A DNA stretch of 64,000 nucleotides from Yponomeuta sedellus (lineage: Eukaryota > Arthropoda > Insecta > Lepidoptera > Yponomeutidae): positions 19,652,988 to 19,716,987 of the forward strand of contig OW203726.1 in assembly GCA_934045075.1 (NCBI GenBank), written 5' to 3'. This document shows positions 43,966-57,400 of the stretch, piece after piece. A program made the translations under genes and the position numbers. A model generated the notes under the pieces. It made no database searches and was not told the DNA's origin. It saw nothing but the letters and a program-made list of their open reading frames with translations. The number at the start of each line of letters is the position of its first letter. The stretch's first letter is position 1.

Positions 43966-46745
43966 AATTGCATCGCAAAAACGCCCTTATCATGTAGGTA
44001 AAGTATAAATTACCCTTGAAATTCAGGGCTGAAATACTATTGCGCCGAAACGGGCAAGACAAATAGTCTCCACAATAGTTCAACGGTATATAAGGTAAAG
44101 ACCCCTGTCTTGGACAAGCCACTAGTAATGGACACAAAAAAAAACAACTATAAATAATAAGAGTAGAAATAAATTTTCGTGTGCTGGCAATATTAAAACA
44201 TATGTGTCTAATCATCAACTTGACATTAGTTTGTCGTTTCCACTGATTCGCCCATTTTCTTCAAAATGGCGTGAAGTGCACATCACCACAAGCCGGTATA
44301 AAGGAAAATAATCCAAAATTTTAAGCAGAATCCTTAAGAAAGTCAGTATAGAATATTGTCATTACATATAATTATATTGATTCACAATATCTGAATTACG
44401 TGTTATTTTATGGCTTGCTTCCCTTTATCTTCCACGGACTATTTACACGGCGTTTATGCAGAATTTTAAGGAAATTAATATGATCGTTTTGAGCTCTTAT
44501 GTTCGGCCCAATTCAATCGTACCGCCTAGAGGTGAAATATAGAAAAGCTGTTCAGCGATTTGAAGAAGCAGTACACTTTATTGTTGACTAAAACAACCCC
44601 ATAACCCAGCGGTCACACAAAAGGGGCGCGGAAAAGACTTTTCATACAAAATGTACTGAAAGGTCGAAACGAAGCCCATACAGAAGAGACGGGGCGAGGC
44701 CCGAGGGCGCGAATTCTATTCGTCGCGACTTTTCCATGCCTTTGACCCACGCCCTTCTTTGTAGCCGCTGGCTAAAGTGTGTCCGGTTTCTGTACAGTCC
44801 TGAGTAGATAACAAGCTTTATTTTATCATAAGGCATTTTTATTAGGTAACTAATATCATACCTCATTTGTTAAGACTATATTCCTTATCTACGCGATATT
44901 GTACACTATCCAAACCGAGATTGTTCCACAAGATGTTTTAAAAATATCCTACCATACAGATGTGATCATTTCAGTCCTAATACGAGCCATGAGTAGAGCC
45001 CCTAATTTACAAGAATTTCTCTGAAACACCCCGTCTTAGTAAAAACCAATTAACAACAAATCCTCCATAAATAATTTTAAACTTTACAAATCCAAGCGGT
45101 AATTTAATATCAAGTAAATACAATAAACTAGAATTAATTTAATTTGTTTATTTTTTTTATATCATTATAATTATCATCATTAACATTACAGATATACACC
45201 TAATACCGAATTACAATAATAACATTATTGCAACAATTACATACATAAATCTGCCAACTCGACTCCGGGACGCGATAGCCTACCTATCTTTGACAAACTT
45301 AGGTAAAAGGAAATAAATATTCGAAAAATAATAGTCTAACATTTGGCTGCATTTATAGTGGACCAATGGCATAGAGTAAACAAAAATATACGCCTTAAAA
45401 TAAACATACCTACGAAGAATCCACACAATCTAGTAGCAGATAAAATTAATACAAGTATGTATATTATTTGTAAGCGAAGGAATGTACTTCATGCGTAACA
45501 AACAAATTATAACAATCCGTAAGATGTGATGTCGAAGATTAAACACAAGTCGATAGTCTAGTGGTGTAAATTTCACTATCAGGCGAGGCAGAAGTCAAGT
45601 TCGACCCCGTCTTACATAAAAAGAATGTGTGCTCATGACCACATAATAAAAGTGAAAGCGGAATATACGCTTGAATGTGAGCGGGACGGTCAGCATCAGC
45701 ATAGTTCACTGTTCAGGAAAGTGTGCCAAAGCCGTGTATTCACGATCTTAGCACGCTTGGAAATAGTTCCCTATTTTAGCTACTAATAAGATGCTACCAG
45801 CATGGTGTATTTTGCTAAAAAACAGGCGTTTTTCTACTAAGATCACATGGCGGCGTACACGGTACAAGTAGCTTCCGAGTAGCAAGAATAGGTAAATATG
45901 TCTTACTGCCGCACTCAGAGAAGTCCATTAAATTTAATGTTTATTTAAATATCATTATCTTTCACTTATTATCAATGAAACAGAAAAGGACAACAGCTTA
46001 GTTAACGGAGATTACCTTTTAATTGACGTTTCTGAGTGCGGTGGCGAGTGTACTAAGATCGTGAAAACGGGACGAGAAAGAGAAGTTTTTTCACTCCAAA
46101 AAATGGTTGACATCGTAAATATCGCAGTTCACGACAAAATTACTTTTAAGTTTCATTACAATCAACGCAAATTAAGTTGGTGTAAAGTTCGAATTAATCA
46201 GTTAGTTATTTGATACTCGCCCAATTTACGTACCAAAAGTGGCAATAAAACTCATAATCGACACATAAAACATAGTTTCAATGAGAGGAAGGTGCCGTCC
46301 AGTGTAATCCATACAATAGTTAATTTTTAAGCAAAATTTTACAACAACCTATAGTTACTATGAATTTCAACTATTGTTTAATTATAAAGTTGCAAAATGT
46401 TGCTCCACAAAAATAACTTCGACATACTGCATCATAATCGCCGACTTACACATACCAACATTTGTTTTTACATTTTTTACACTGATAGGAACCCCGTAGC
46501 TATGTTGTTACAAATTGAATTAAATTAGTTCCATATGCACTGAATCCTACTATAATTAGGTACAATAATGGAGTCTTTAAAGCTTTACACTGGAGTAAAT
46601 TTACGCCCCAACTAAGAATAGGTTACGCCCCAACTAAGAATAGGTATAAAACTTTTCCGCAAGCGAAATCAATGTGGTTTTTCATTTGAGTCTTCATAGA
46701 TGTCGAAAATCATATAATTTTATACATATGCCAACCAATGTAGCT

Positions 46746-46781
46746 CACAAGTTGGATAAGGCAACCCTTATCCAACTTGTG
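46746..46781. repeat. Perfect 15-bp hairpin, 6-nt loop
   Basis: CACAAGTTGGATAAG and its exact complement around GCAACC. Confidence 0.93.
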
Positions 46782-47558
46782 GGCGTGTAGGCCCTACCTG
46801 ACGTTACTGCTTCTTGTTTAAAAGCAGACCTTTTTCCTCTTTATTTATTCGCATCATGTGATGTGTAACAGGGAAAACATCGTTTAGCTTTAAGTTTTTA
46901 CTTCAGCGAGACCAGGTTTTATTGGACTAGACGCAGCGCAGTCTTTCCCACTTCTAAAAGCTATACTTGCCCTGGTCACTCTGTCCTAACTTCGACTCCA
47001 AGACAGTCCTTCCCGACATTGAGGCAGGCTGAGTTTATTTTAGAACTTTTATCTCAAACCATAAGGTCTATTTAAACATGAAAATAATATGATTTTAATG
47101 AAATATAAAGTTTACAGCCAATACAGGGTACACTCAGGCAGAGAATGCTACAACAGAACAACGTTAACATTATCTTTATAATTACTTGGCAGTGCAAACT
47201 GTATTCGCGATTCTTACTTAATTTTAGCTAATAATGAATAGTGATAAATAGTTCTATTTTTCTTCCAACATTTCTGTTTAGACCACAAGTTGTTGGGATA
47301 ATATTGGCATGAAAGTGACAATTCTCCATCATACTACGTAGACGTCACTCAAGACATATCAAGGCACGAAAATTGCCCATTTCGTGTGATGACGTGACTA
47401 TAGCTGAATTTGTCAACATCTGGTAGCCATTATAACGAGATATAGAATAGAACATCGTAAATTTCAAAACGGGCTCAATTGCGGAAGTAACGCATAAGAA
47501 CCTATAGGTTCATAAGTGCTTTACACCGTAAAGGCCCGGCTTATTTCTCACCAACTAC

Positions 47559-47687
47559 GGCCCACTTGCGTCAGCCCGGGTTAGCTCATTTGACTCGAGT
47601 TACCCGTTAAATCTATCATTTCGTAATTATCGGTTTAACTAGTTAACTCGAGTTACATGAGGTAATCCGGGCTGACGCAAATGGGCC
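47559..47687. mobile_element. MITE, PIF/Harbinger-like (family H), short copy
   Basis: Terminal inverted repeat GGCCCACTTGCGTCAGCCCG with inner GGTTAGCTCATTT. It is related to the longer copy at 53.74 kb. The target duplication is not clean here. Confidence 0.7.
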
Positions 47688-50354
47688 TTATAGTCGATCC
47701 TACGCCATCAACAAAGCTGGCTGTTAGCTACAGATAAATTCAATTTCTGACTGCAATGGCAAAAGCCAATGTCGATAAATTCTGCCGTAGTCTCGTCTAG
47801 ACACGAAATGGGCAAAAACTTTTGCTAATAGCGATTTCTTTATGAAGACTTGATGATCCTATGAGCTAAAAGAAGCAATTGTGAATCATCGTAGAAACAA
47901 ACGGCTACAATATAGTAAGTCTACGATCAGATTGCGTGTGGTCACAGAAAACAAGGAAACTAGTAGACTTCTAATGACAGCAGAGTGAATTCTACTATCC
48001 TTTTCAATCAGTACATATTTCTAGCTTTCTTGAGTCACTGAAAATACTAATTGTGTAAATTGAAGACTACTCTACCTTTTACTTTCAAATTAGGAAAAAA
48101 TTCAGTCTCACTTACTTCTTAACACACGATCCGTCTAAAGCACTCCTTAAAGGTAATTCATTTAATCTGTGGATGAATAAAACATTCCACGACAGACTAT
48201 TTCAGACATAGTTTATGTGAATGTTATGTTTATGTTTCAAGAAGTATGTTTTTATTAATAAGGCCGTGAGACTTTAAACTTAATGTGCACGACACTTAAA
48301 AATATAATTCTTAGTCTAGTTATGTCCAAAAACGGGCAACATTTTATTTTCCTACAATTTAATTTCATAAACTTTTAAATCATTCTCTCTATGTACTAAC
48401 CGAAAATTTCTGAGTGCAGAGGCCTAATTTTGCGCGCCAAATCCTATCAGAATCCTGACGAATGCGGTAGCAATTAGTATGGAATTTGACTTTAAAGCGT
48501 TTCAATTCAATCATAATTTGGTGCGGGTAATATTATTATTGGGGCTGATGGCTGCAGCGCCAGCGATATCGCTGCATATACCCGAGATTTCTGCACTTTT
48601 ATGGATTCACCGAAAGATGGCCGATGGTACTCCGTAGAACACAATTTATTTGAGTTTTCCTCCTTTTCAATGACCATAAAACTTTTGCCTAATATTAATT
48701 AAAAATACGACGAATACTGAATAGATACTACTTCTTGTCTTAGAAAATGGGCAGTTACGTCGCACATTTATGGGTCCACAATGAATCGATCACAAAAACA
48801 CATAAAACGGCAGTCAGATTGTTTATACGGTAACCTCACAATTGGGCCACCCCAATCGGGTTTCCTCATGATACATTCCTACGCCGTTAGCGATTACTAC
48901 GTCTAATATAAATTTACAAAGTTAGATAGATATTGCTTTTAATTTCTTTTTTTAAATTCTTATTAACAGCTAATTTAACCCTTTCAAGTCAAGGCTCACT
49001 TTGGTATTAAGTCAGCCGCATTGTACGATTTATTTTATTAAGTGCAACAAGTAAATTATAGCTAAACGGCTCTCCTAACACAGGCTAAGCCGAGTGCGGA
49101 GGCCAAGGACCGAACAATTTGTTATATCCTAGCTATGAATAAATTCTTTTTGTTCTATTTACATGCCGGAATCGAATCCCGCGTTCTCTCGTATGTGAAG
49201 AATTCCACTAATACGTTACTACCGTCCCTAACTCTCACCACACGCATACTGATCGCAGATAGCCTCTCATAAACTGATTACGAAACTGTCGCTTCAAACG
49301 CACCCATTGTAGGTACAGCATTTGTACCAGTTACACGATTTTGATCGAGAATCTCACCTATTTCCTAGCATCCCGCGCGCTTACAAAGAGTGGAAAGACT
49401 CACCAAAGAGTGGAAATACAGGGTCTAGCTGCCCATGTACTCACATCCGAAAATGGGGGCTGTTCAGCCTGTAAATACGAACTCACGAAAAGAACATTGC
49501 TGTTCCATACTTAAAGTTACTACCTGCAGGCTTAAGGCTGAGTTCATACCAAACTAACAGACAGCAGCTGAAAGTGAGCGTGGGTTACGTAGTTTATCGT
49601 ATTTCCCATACATATACACTCTTTAACTGACAATAATTTATTACGCTATGCGTGGACGCTGGCATTCGGCGGCTTATATCGCGTCACTACGCGCCGCGAG
49701 CGCTGATTGGCTACGTATTTTCACGTTTACATTGGGGCTCCTCACTATGAGCCTGCTTACTATGAGCCGGCTGACTATATGTTTGGTTTGAAAACGACGT
49801 AAAAATCCCCGTAACTTTCTTAATAGAGAGGGCTACATACATGTTGATGCCTCAAGGCATTTATGGCAAGGATACGATAATATTTTATTAACAAAATAGC
49901 AAATTTTGTTGTTATTTTGAAGTCGTCCTTCAAAACAGCTAATTTTGTTGTTATTTTGAAGTTGTCCTTATAGAAAAGTTGTTCGTATTGACAAGAAGAA
50001 ACATTGAAAGATAGGAAGAAGAGAAGAAATTTGAGAACTGTACGACCTGTGAGAAGATCTATATCTTGGGGAAACATTGAGAATAACGGACATTTTATTG
50101 CATTTCCCCATGCTTAGGCTTTGTCCGAGACAAAATTCATAGCGTCAGTCGTCAGTCCTTGGTTTACAATCCTTCTCCTAAGAGTCCTGGCAATAGGCTA
50201 TTTAACAGTGTGAAAAAAGTATTCATTACATAAAAGTATTCGGCGGCGTATTTGAAAAGTGAATTTGCTTTTTTTAGAAAAAATACAGGATCGATTTCAA
50301 ATTATCACTTTCTGAGTACTTATTAAACACCAACGAAAAATTAGAGTTGGTTTC

Positions 50355-50490
50355 CAGAAACCTGTCCAATAGCCATACCATAGCCAATGGTCCATACCAT
50401 AGGTTCCTATGTTGTAGGTAGAGACCAAAAAAATACCCAAATAGGCTATTGGACAGGTTTCTGAGTGCTTCTTATGGAAGAAGCACTCAG
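50355..50490. repeat. Two overlapping perfect hairpins
   Basis: A 20-bp inverted repeat (50355-50374 and 50444-50463) with a 69-nt loop runs into a second, 13-bp hairpin with a 4-nt loop (50461-50490). Both are exact. Confidence 0.9.
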
Positions 50491-50575
50491 AAGCAGGCAA
50501 GAAAGTGACCGACTGGATTGAGCCTTCCTCTTTGTATTTTAACACAACGAGTTACCATAAAGAAACAGCAGACTT

Positions 50576-50740
50576 GGTTTAGCGTTCCGTGTTTCGCAAG
50601 GCCCGTTAAGCCGTTGACGCCGGCTATCATGTAAAGACAGTCGTTAAGCCATGTCACAGGCCTTATCCCGTGATGGAGTATCGACTAATCTTCTTGCAGG
50701 AAGTGCCCCAGCAGTAGGACATACAAAGGTTGATATCGTA
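50576..50740 (-). repeat. Dispersed repeat R, shortened copy
   Basis: Minus-strand blocks GTATGTCCTACTGCTGGGGC, ATACTCCATCACGGG and GCCGGCGTCAACGGCTTAAC with the middle deleted. Confidence 0.65.
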
Positions 50741-51407
50741 AAGTGCTTTAGAAGCTTCATTAAATTTTCTCTTTCGCGGTCCATGAACGCCTGTAGACGT
50801 AGCGACAAACAAAAAGAACAATAGATCACATGTGAGTATCCGTGAATGTGTCAAGGGACAATCCTTTTTTCTGCTGCAACTCAGTCAAATGGACATTGTC
50901 CTAAATATTGACGAGAGTTCCAATGATACTTCATTTTAAGTGTATATAAGTTCAGTAAATATATGTACGGCTATAGATTGAAATTAATAATATTCACAGA
51001 GTTCTTTTCGCTGTAAAAACTAATTGAAGCTTCCCAAATCGAAATATTCAGCCCTGGCTCTTAATATTACCTTTTTTCTCAAAGAAAAATATTAAAACAA
51101 AGGTTTTTCTCGGACAATGCCCAATGTCCAATACTTTCCTCTCGCCCCCACAGTAATGCCGTCTATATATTGCATAGCGACGTTCAAAACCTTTCCTTAC
51201 TGATTGAGTATCCCATGACAACTGCAGAATAGAAGAGCAGGGTTCGTCATTATCACGTAGACGACAATCCATACATTCTACACTACATTGATCGCACTAG
51301 ATTTTGTTTTTACAATTTAAAGCGTTCGATTTCAAACCCGTGCCTCGTTCACATCACTTGCGTAGCCTCTAACCTGCGCCCGGCATTGTCTCTCGCACTT
51401 CCCAGTC

Positions 51408-54400
51408 TCACTTCACTTGGCTCTTCACGTGCTGGAGGAACTCGTAGTATGAGAACGAAGACTCCACTCTGTCGTCGACTAGTCGCTCCGTGAACTGGAG
51501 GCGGGATGGCGAGTTGTCCCTGCAGGCGAAGGAGGCATAAGTCAGTGGACAAATGTGGTCAAAATCGTTATTGCATTTCGTATAGGAGCTTGATCTCGGG
51601 ATTCAGTCTTATCACGAGGCACACACAAAAGTAAAACAACTATCAATATTGCAACTTATTACACGTTATTAACTAGCGACTGGTCGCAAACTTTCGATAA
51701 AAATCTGTTCCGGTTCCGGAATTAAGTTTAACTACACCAATAAACTATCTTAGTACCTAAAACAAAGTCGGGTTTATTCGAACACTTATAACTCGAAAAC
51801 GGCTGCACCGATTTTCACGGTTTTTGATTCGTTGTCTCTGTCACGAATTCGAATTCTGTCTTCGACCACGCGGACGAAGTGGCGGGCAAAAGCTAGTTTA
51901 TTAATAAAAAAAAAATAACATTCACACATCACAATCACTTGTGATGTGTGAATGTTATTTCCAAACTTGTGATGTGTGAATGTTAACCCAAACTCAACCC
52001 AGACAACCTAGACTGAGTTATTATTATATAACATAACATTTACATACAGGCACATACATTGCTTCTGGCCCCACACTAGAGTACCCTATGTTGTGGGAAC
52101 CAGAATCACAAACGTGTAAACATCCAAGACATGGGGGGGGGGGGGGTGTCACACGAAACATTTAACAGAACTCTACGTAAGAAATAACATGCACAAAAAG
52201 CTTATCTCTGAAAGAGATTTCTTCAAAACCCGCAAACCTTAGAGAGGTAGTAAAAGTTGAGTTGAGTTGCGAAAAACACTAAAGTTTAAATGAGACTCAC
52301 CTAAGCAACAAAAAGCTGGAGGGGTACGGCCGATCCTCGTTCAGTTTCTCGATGAACAAATGCAGCAGTTGATTCCCGTCGGTGTCCAACTTCGGCAGTG
52401 TCCGGGCTTCGTCGGGAAGCTGGCTGAAGCTCGCCACACCGAAGGTCTCACTCAGGTAGGCGGGAGAGACTGCGTGGCCCACGTAAAGTATCATCGTCTC
52501 GCCGTCGTCCAGAAGGTAGGCCTCGGTCGAATTTACTCTGTTGGGGAAGAGTCTGTGTTGAACACTGCGGTTGACTGGTAGAATGCCACAGATAAATGTA
52601 TTGACTCCGCTGTTCATTTAAAGTTACTTCGTTTAAAGTGCAATAAAAGTAAATAAGAATGAATGACTGATTGAATTAATTTATTAATACTTGCATAGGT
52701 GCAAAATTATTAAGGGCCCAAAATTAACAGAATTGTGGTCTGTCGCCGATAATGATATTCTCAGTCTCAGTGTACTTATAATAGGAAGTCTTGGGTTTAT
52801 AATATTTTGCGGATAAATTGTTTGCGAATATCTTATATCGCGTATGTGCTATTCTGGGAATGTAATATCCTGATATCATGATTAATTTCAATATAAGTAA
52901 ATGTATTGCATTAAATCTTGCATAGATTTTTGTGTGCACATTACCTTTTGTGGCTTTTGTATAGTTACTTGTAGAGTTGTGTTGAACGTGTATTTTGTCT
53001 TTTCATTTAAAAAAGGCTGTAGACTGATAGACGGGGAAGAAGTTGTCATAGACCATCCGAAGCAATCTATAAGAAGTATTCAGGGCTATGTGTGAACACT
53101 CACTTCTCAGCGCTAATCTGTAACGCTGGCGGGTCGCCGTCTTCAGTAGCACACAACTGGTGGACGGGGAATAGGTCGGGGTAGACCGCTCGCAGCAACT
53201 GCCACAGCGGAAATCACGGCTATGTGTGAACACTCACTTCTCAGCGCTAAGCTGTAACGCTGGCGAGTCGCCGTCTTCGGTAGCACACAACTGGTGGTGT
53301 GCTGTGAGAGTTGTGCGAGTCGTGTGAGCGGTCTACCCCGACCTGTTCAGGTCGGGGTAGACCGCTCGCAGCAACTGCCACAGCGGGAATCATGGCTATG
53401 TGTGAACACTCACTTCTCCGCGCTTAGCTGTAACGCTGGCGGGTCGCCGTCTTCGGTAGCACACAACTGGTGGACGGGGAATAGGTCGGGGTAGACCGCT
53501 CGCAGCAACTGTTGCAGCGGGAGAGTCTTCATATTGCACATATCTGCGACTCTGTCGTCGAGTCGCGTCGACGTGCCCGTCCGGAATGCTTTCTGTGGAT
53601 TTACAGATGTATTGTAAATTATAGTCGGCACAGTATGTTTCAATTACAGGCTTCTAAATTCAAAAGCGCGGATTCTAAATTACCTCTGTAACTTAGGGCT
53701 CCTATTCTAGAGCACTAATCTAGCTTGTAGCGTACACTAAGGCCCACTTGCGTCAGCCCGGGTTAGCTCATTTAAATCGGGTTCACCGGTTAAATCAATC
53801 ATCTGAGTGCTTAGTGCGAGTTTGACAGATCCAATCAAATAAATTTACTACCGCGTTAATCGAGCATTGAGTAGTGAGTATAAGTAAGTTAACCGTTCGA
53901 ACTGGCAAAACGCTGTCACAGTACAACTCGCACTCGCGTTTATACGTGTTTTGGCTGGTAAACGTGTTCACTTCTCAACGTAAACCATTACAACTCCCAC
54001 TCAGCAATTTTAATTTCCATACTTGTCGCTAGGTGGCGCTTCCTCGATGCCATAGAAATATGAGTTTACGTTAACGCGATCGAGTAGTTAAAAACTCGCA
54101 CTAAGCACTCTGACATGCGAAATGATCGATTTAACCGGTTAACTCGAGTTAAATGAGCTAACCCGGGCTGACGCAAGTGGGCCTAAGTTTGTTTATTTTC
54201 AAAGATCAACTTTTCATAACTTTTACAAAACTCACCCGCTTTAGTAGTGCTAGTAGAAACAGCGGTAGGAGCCGTAACGACATTGGCGCGTGTAGTGAAT
54301 TACTGGCCGCGCCAGCCGGAAGGTTCTGTGCCAGCCTAAAGGCTGAGAGCACGTCGATTGCCACGTTCGTTATAGCCTCCCGCGCTTCTGACATCGACGC

Positions 54401-57400
54401 GGAAACGCAACGGTCCACAGCTGGAAAACAAACATTATTCTCAATGGGTTAAGCTTCAAAGTAAAAGGACAGGTTTGGGTCTGCCTTTAGGTAGAGACCG
54501 GATTATGTGAGGAACGCTTGGGGTAGAGTAGAAAACCTGTATCTCAGGAAACAGCGCCTTCCCTACAGCAAACAAGTGAAAGACCATTTGAAGACTATAT
54601 TTACGAATAAGCTTGTACAAGCAGCTTGCTTGGCTCCGCATTTATAGACTTGTCTTTCCTGTGGGCTAGGTCAACTAAGCTGTTAGGATGGTATATCTGC
54701 TGATTTGCTGAGCAAGCCTACTCCATCTACTAAAACAATGTTCCTAGGCATTCCAGCCTCCGATCCCTTCACCCATCCATCGTGTATGAAGGTGCCACTG
54801 GACGCTGTATAAATTAGCTTAATCAGTTGCAAAACCAAAGTTTATTACAAGATTGTAATAATCCAGTTGACTGATTTTATAAACGCTTCCGGTCCTTTAA
54901 ATAAAAGTATGACTTAAAACACTCCTCAGAGGCAATTGAAATAGTCTATGGAAGAGTGATAAAGTACCACAGTCCAGTTACATCATTACCTTTATTGAGT
55001 GTTTGTATTCATAAATAAATTTAAAAACCTATTTAGAGGCTAAAAATTTCACCCATGCCGGGATTCGAACCCGCAACCTCTGGCTATCCGTGCCAGCGCT
55101 GTACCAATTGAGCCAATGGGCGACTCACCGGCATCAGTGAAATTTCGAACCTCTTTACACTATTCTCTGTATTACGTACAGGCAGTGACATCTGGCTTAA
55201 GCAAATTGCATCACTTACAGCCCCAAATACCTACTTTGTTTGTTTTTAAATTTTGTCCTTAGCACGGGTTAGTGCATTAAAAATAAAAATAGTATAATTC
55301 ATAAATAAAGTTTAGCTTCTTTTCATAAATAACTTAGTGGATTGATTGATCGGCTCACCCATTTTGCTAAGCAGCCCGATGATGCACTGCTGGTCGGCCG
55401 CGTGCAATACGTCGGGCAGTGTGCTGGCTATGGGCAGCGCCATCGTGTGCACGCGTATCCGCCGCTCGCCTGCAACGGTCGCAACCGTTATATTATCGTA
55501 CACGGTTCACAGAATAACCCTGTTCTTAGAGAAGGAACGCTCGACAGACACATTAACATATACACAATTGCGCTCTACTTGGGTACACTATGGGCGATTT
55601 TGCAACTAGAATGTAAAGGTAGATTTGCAATCGTCTGTGCACGTTTTGTAGCAGGGTGCTACTTATTTTATATGCAGAGGGTCGAATTTAAAGTCATCTC
55701 CGAGCAAAATGTAGACGGCATTGCTAGGTTTATAAAATACAAATTCAAGCATAGAGATTAAAAAAATTAGAATTCTAACAATGTAATCACGCCAACTATA
55801 AGACTTTATAAATTTCAAAATCACTTATTCAAAGACACTACATAAAGGTATGTGAAGATTACGATATTCAATGGAGAATATCAGATGTTAAAGAAAAATA
55901 TAGGAATACGGGCACACCTGCTGCAGAGACTCCTCGATCATCAGATGCATGCCAAAGCTTACCTTTGCTACTAGTGTAGAGCAGTGCCACCTGGAAGCAG
56001 ACCTGCTGCAGATCAGCCAGAGACATCCAGCTGCCTCTTGCTGATGGTCAGCTGCATCTCCAGGCTTAGCTTTGCTACTTAGTACAGCGCTGTCTAGAAA
56101 CACACCTGCAGCAGATCAGCCATTCTCCTCAATGGTCAGCTGCATGCCATAGCTTACCTTTGCTACTAGTGTACAGCGGTGCCGCCTGGAAGCAGACCTG
56201 CTGCAAATCAGTCAGAGACTCCTCAATGATCAGCTGCATGCCGAAGCTTACCTTTATTACTAGTATACAGCTTTGTCTAGAAACACACCTGCTGCAGATC
56301 AGCCATTCTCCTCAATGGTCAGCTGCATTCCAAAGCTTACCTTTGCTACTAGTGTACAGCGGTGCCGCCTGGAAGCAGACCTGCTGCAAATCAGTCAGAG
56401 ACTCCTCAATGATCAGCTGCATGCCGAAGCTTACCTTTATTACTAGTATACAGCTTTGTCTAGAAACACACCTGCTGCAGATCAGCCATTCTCCTCAATG
56501 GTCAGCTGCATTCCAAAGCTTACCTTTGCTACTAGTGTACAGCGGTGCCGCCTGGAAGCAGACCTGCTGCAAATCAGCCAGAGACTCTTCAATGATCAGC
56601 TGCATGCCGAAGCTTACCTTTATTACTAGTATACAGCTTTGTCTAGAAACACACCTGCTGCAGATCAGCCATTCTCCTCAATGGTCAGCTGCATTCCAAA
56701 GCTTACCTTTGCTACTAGTGTAGAGCAGCGCCGCCTGGAAGCACACCTGCTGCAGATCAGCCAGAGACTCCTCAATGGTCAGCTGCATGCCGAAGCCGGC
56801 GTCCGGACTGACGTTTGGAAGCGACAACAAGTCCGTCGATCGCACGAAGAAGTTGCCGTGGAACGTGTGAATCGATATGCCTCTGTTAGAGGGGGAATTA
56901 ACTTTGAGAATGCAGTTTTTTTAGAATTCAGCACGATTCGTTCATATTTGGTTATACAGCACCGGACTTCTGTATTCTAAATATGAACCACAACAGCCAT
57001 CAAATCTCCCTCAAGCAGCAATTCCGTTGTATTTAGTTTTTTTTTTTAGAAACTCAATCGGATCGCAACCAAACTTTACCAATACGTTTTGAGGAATATT
57101 CCTTGAAGTACGAGGATGGTTCTTACGGAGTGAAATATAAAAAAGAAACACAATCGACTGTTAGGCGGTACGAAGTTCGCTGGGTCAGCTAGTTATTTAT
57201 AAAAGTTTTACAACACAACAATGGCGGCCAACGAATTTAACTAAATAAATCGCCTCGCGTGTCCATCCGGTCGCGCGGGACCTCCCGAGCTCGAGGTAAC
57301 AAAAAAGGTGCGCTAGTGAAGTTAGACCAACCTCTCCAAATGTCCCTCGTTGGCACTTCTTCTAAGTAGGCCTTGACGTCAATCGATTAATGCTGATGTT

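Larger units (their letters stand above)
43970..50570. other. Gene-poor region
   Basis: About 6.6 kb without a supported gene. It holds one tRNA-like scrap (about 45550-45615, TTCGACCCCGTC), a 22-bp tandem repeat (CCCCAACTAAGAATAGGTTA at 46606), a MITE at 47.56 kb, a 50-bp tandem repeat at 49.9 kb (AATTTTGTTGTTATTTTGAA twice) and several hairpins. It separates the UPF0728 and Sec24 gene ends. Confidence 0.5.

Noticed and set aside
44642..44866. 74-residue minus-strand frame
   Set aside because: No motif, no neighbouring exon, in a gene-poor stretch.
55905..56706. Possible CRISPR array
   Set aside because: Units are contiguous copies of an exon end, without spacers, in eukaryotic DNA.
56160..56723. 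187-residue plus-strand frame with a 61-residue repeat
   Set aside because: It is the antisense of the Sec24 exon-end array. Periodicity of 183 bp is divisible by three, which keeps the frame open.
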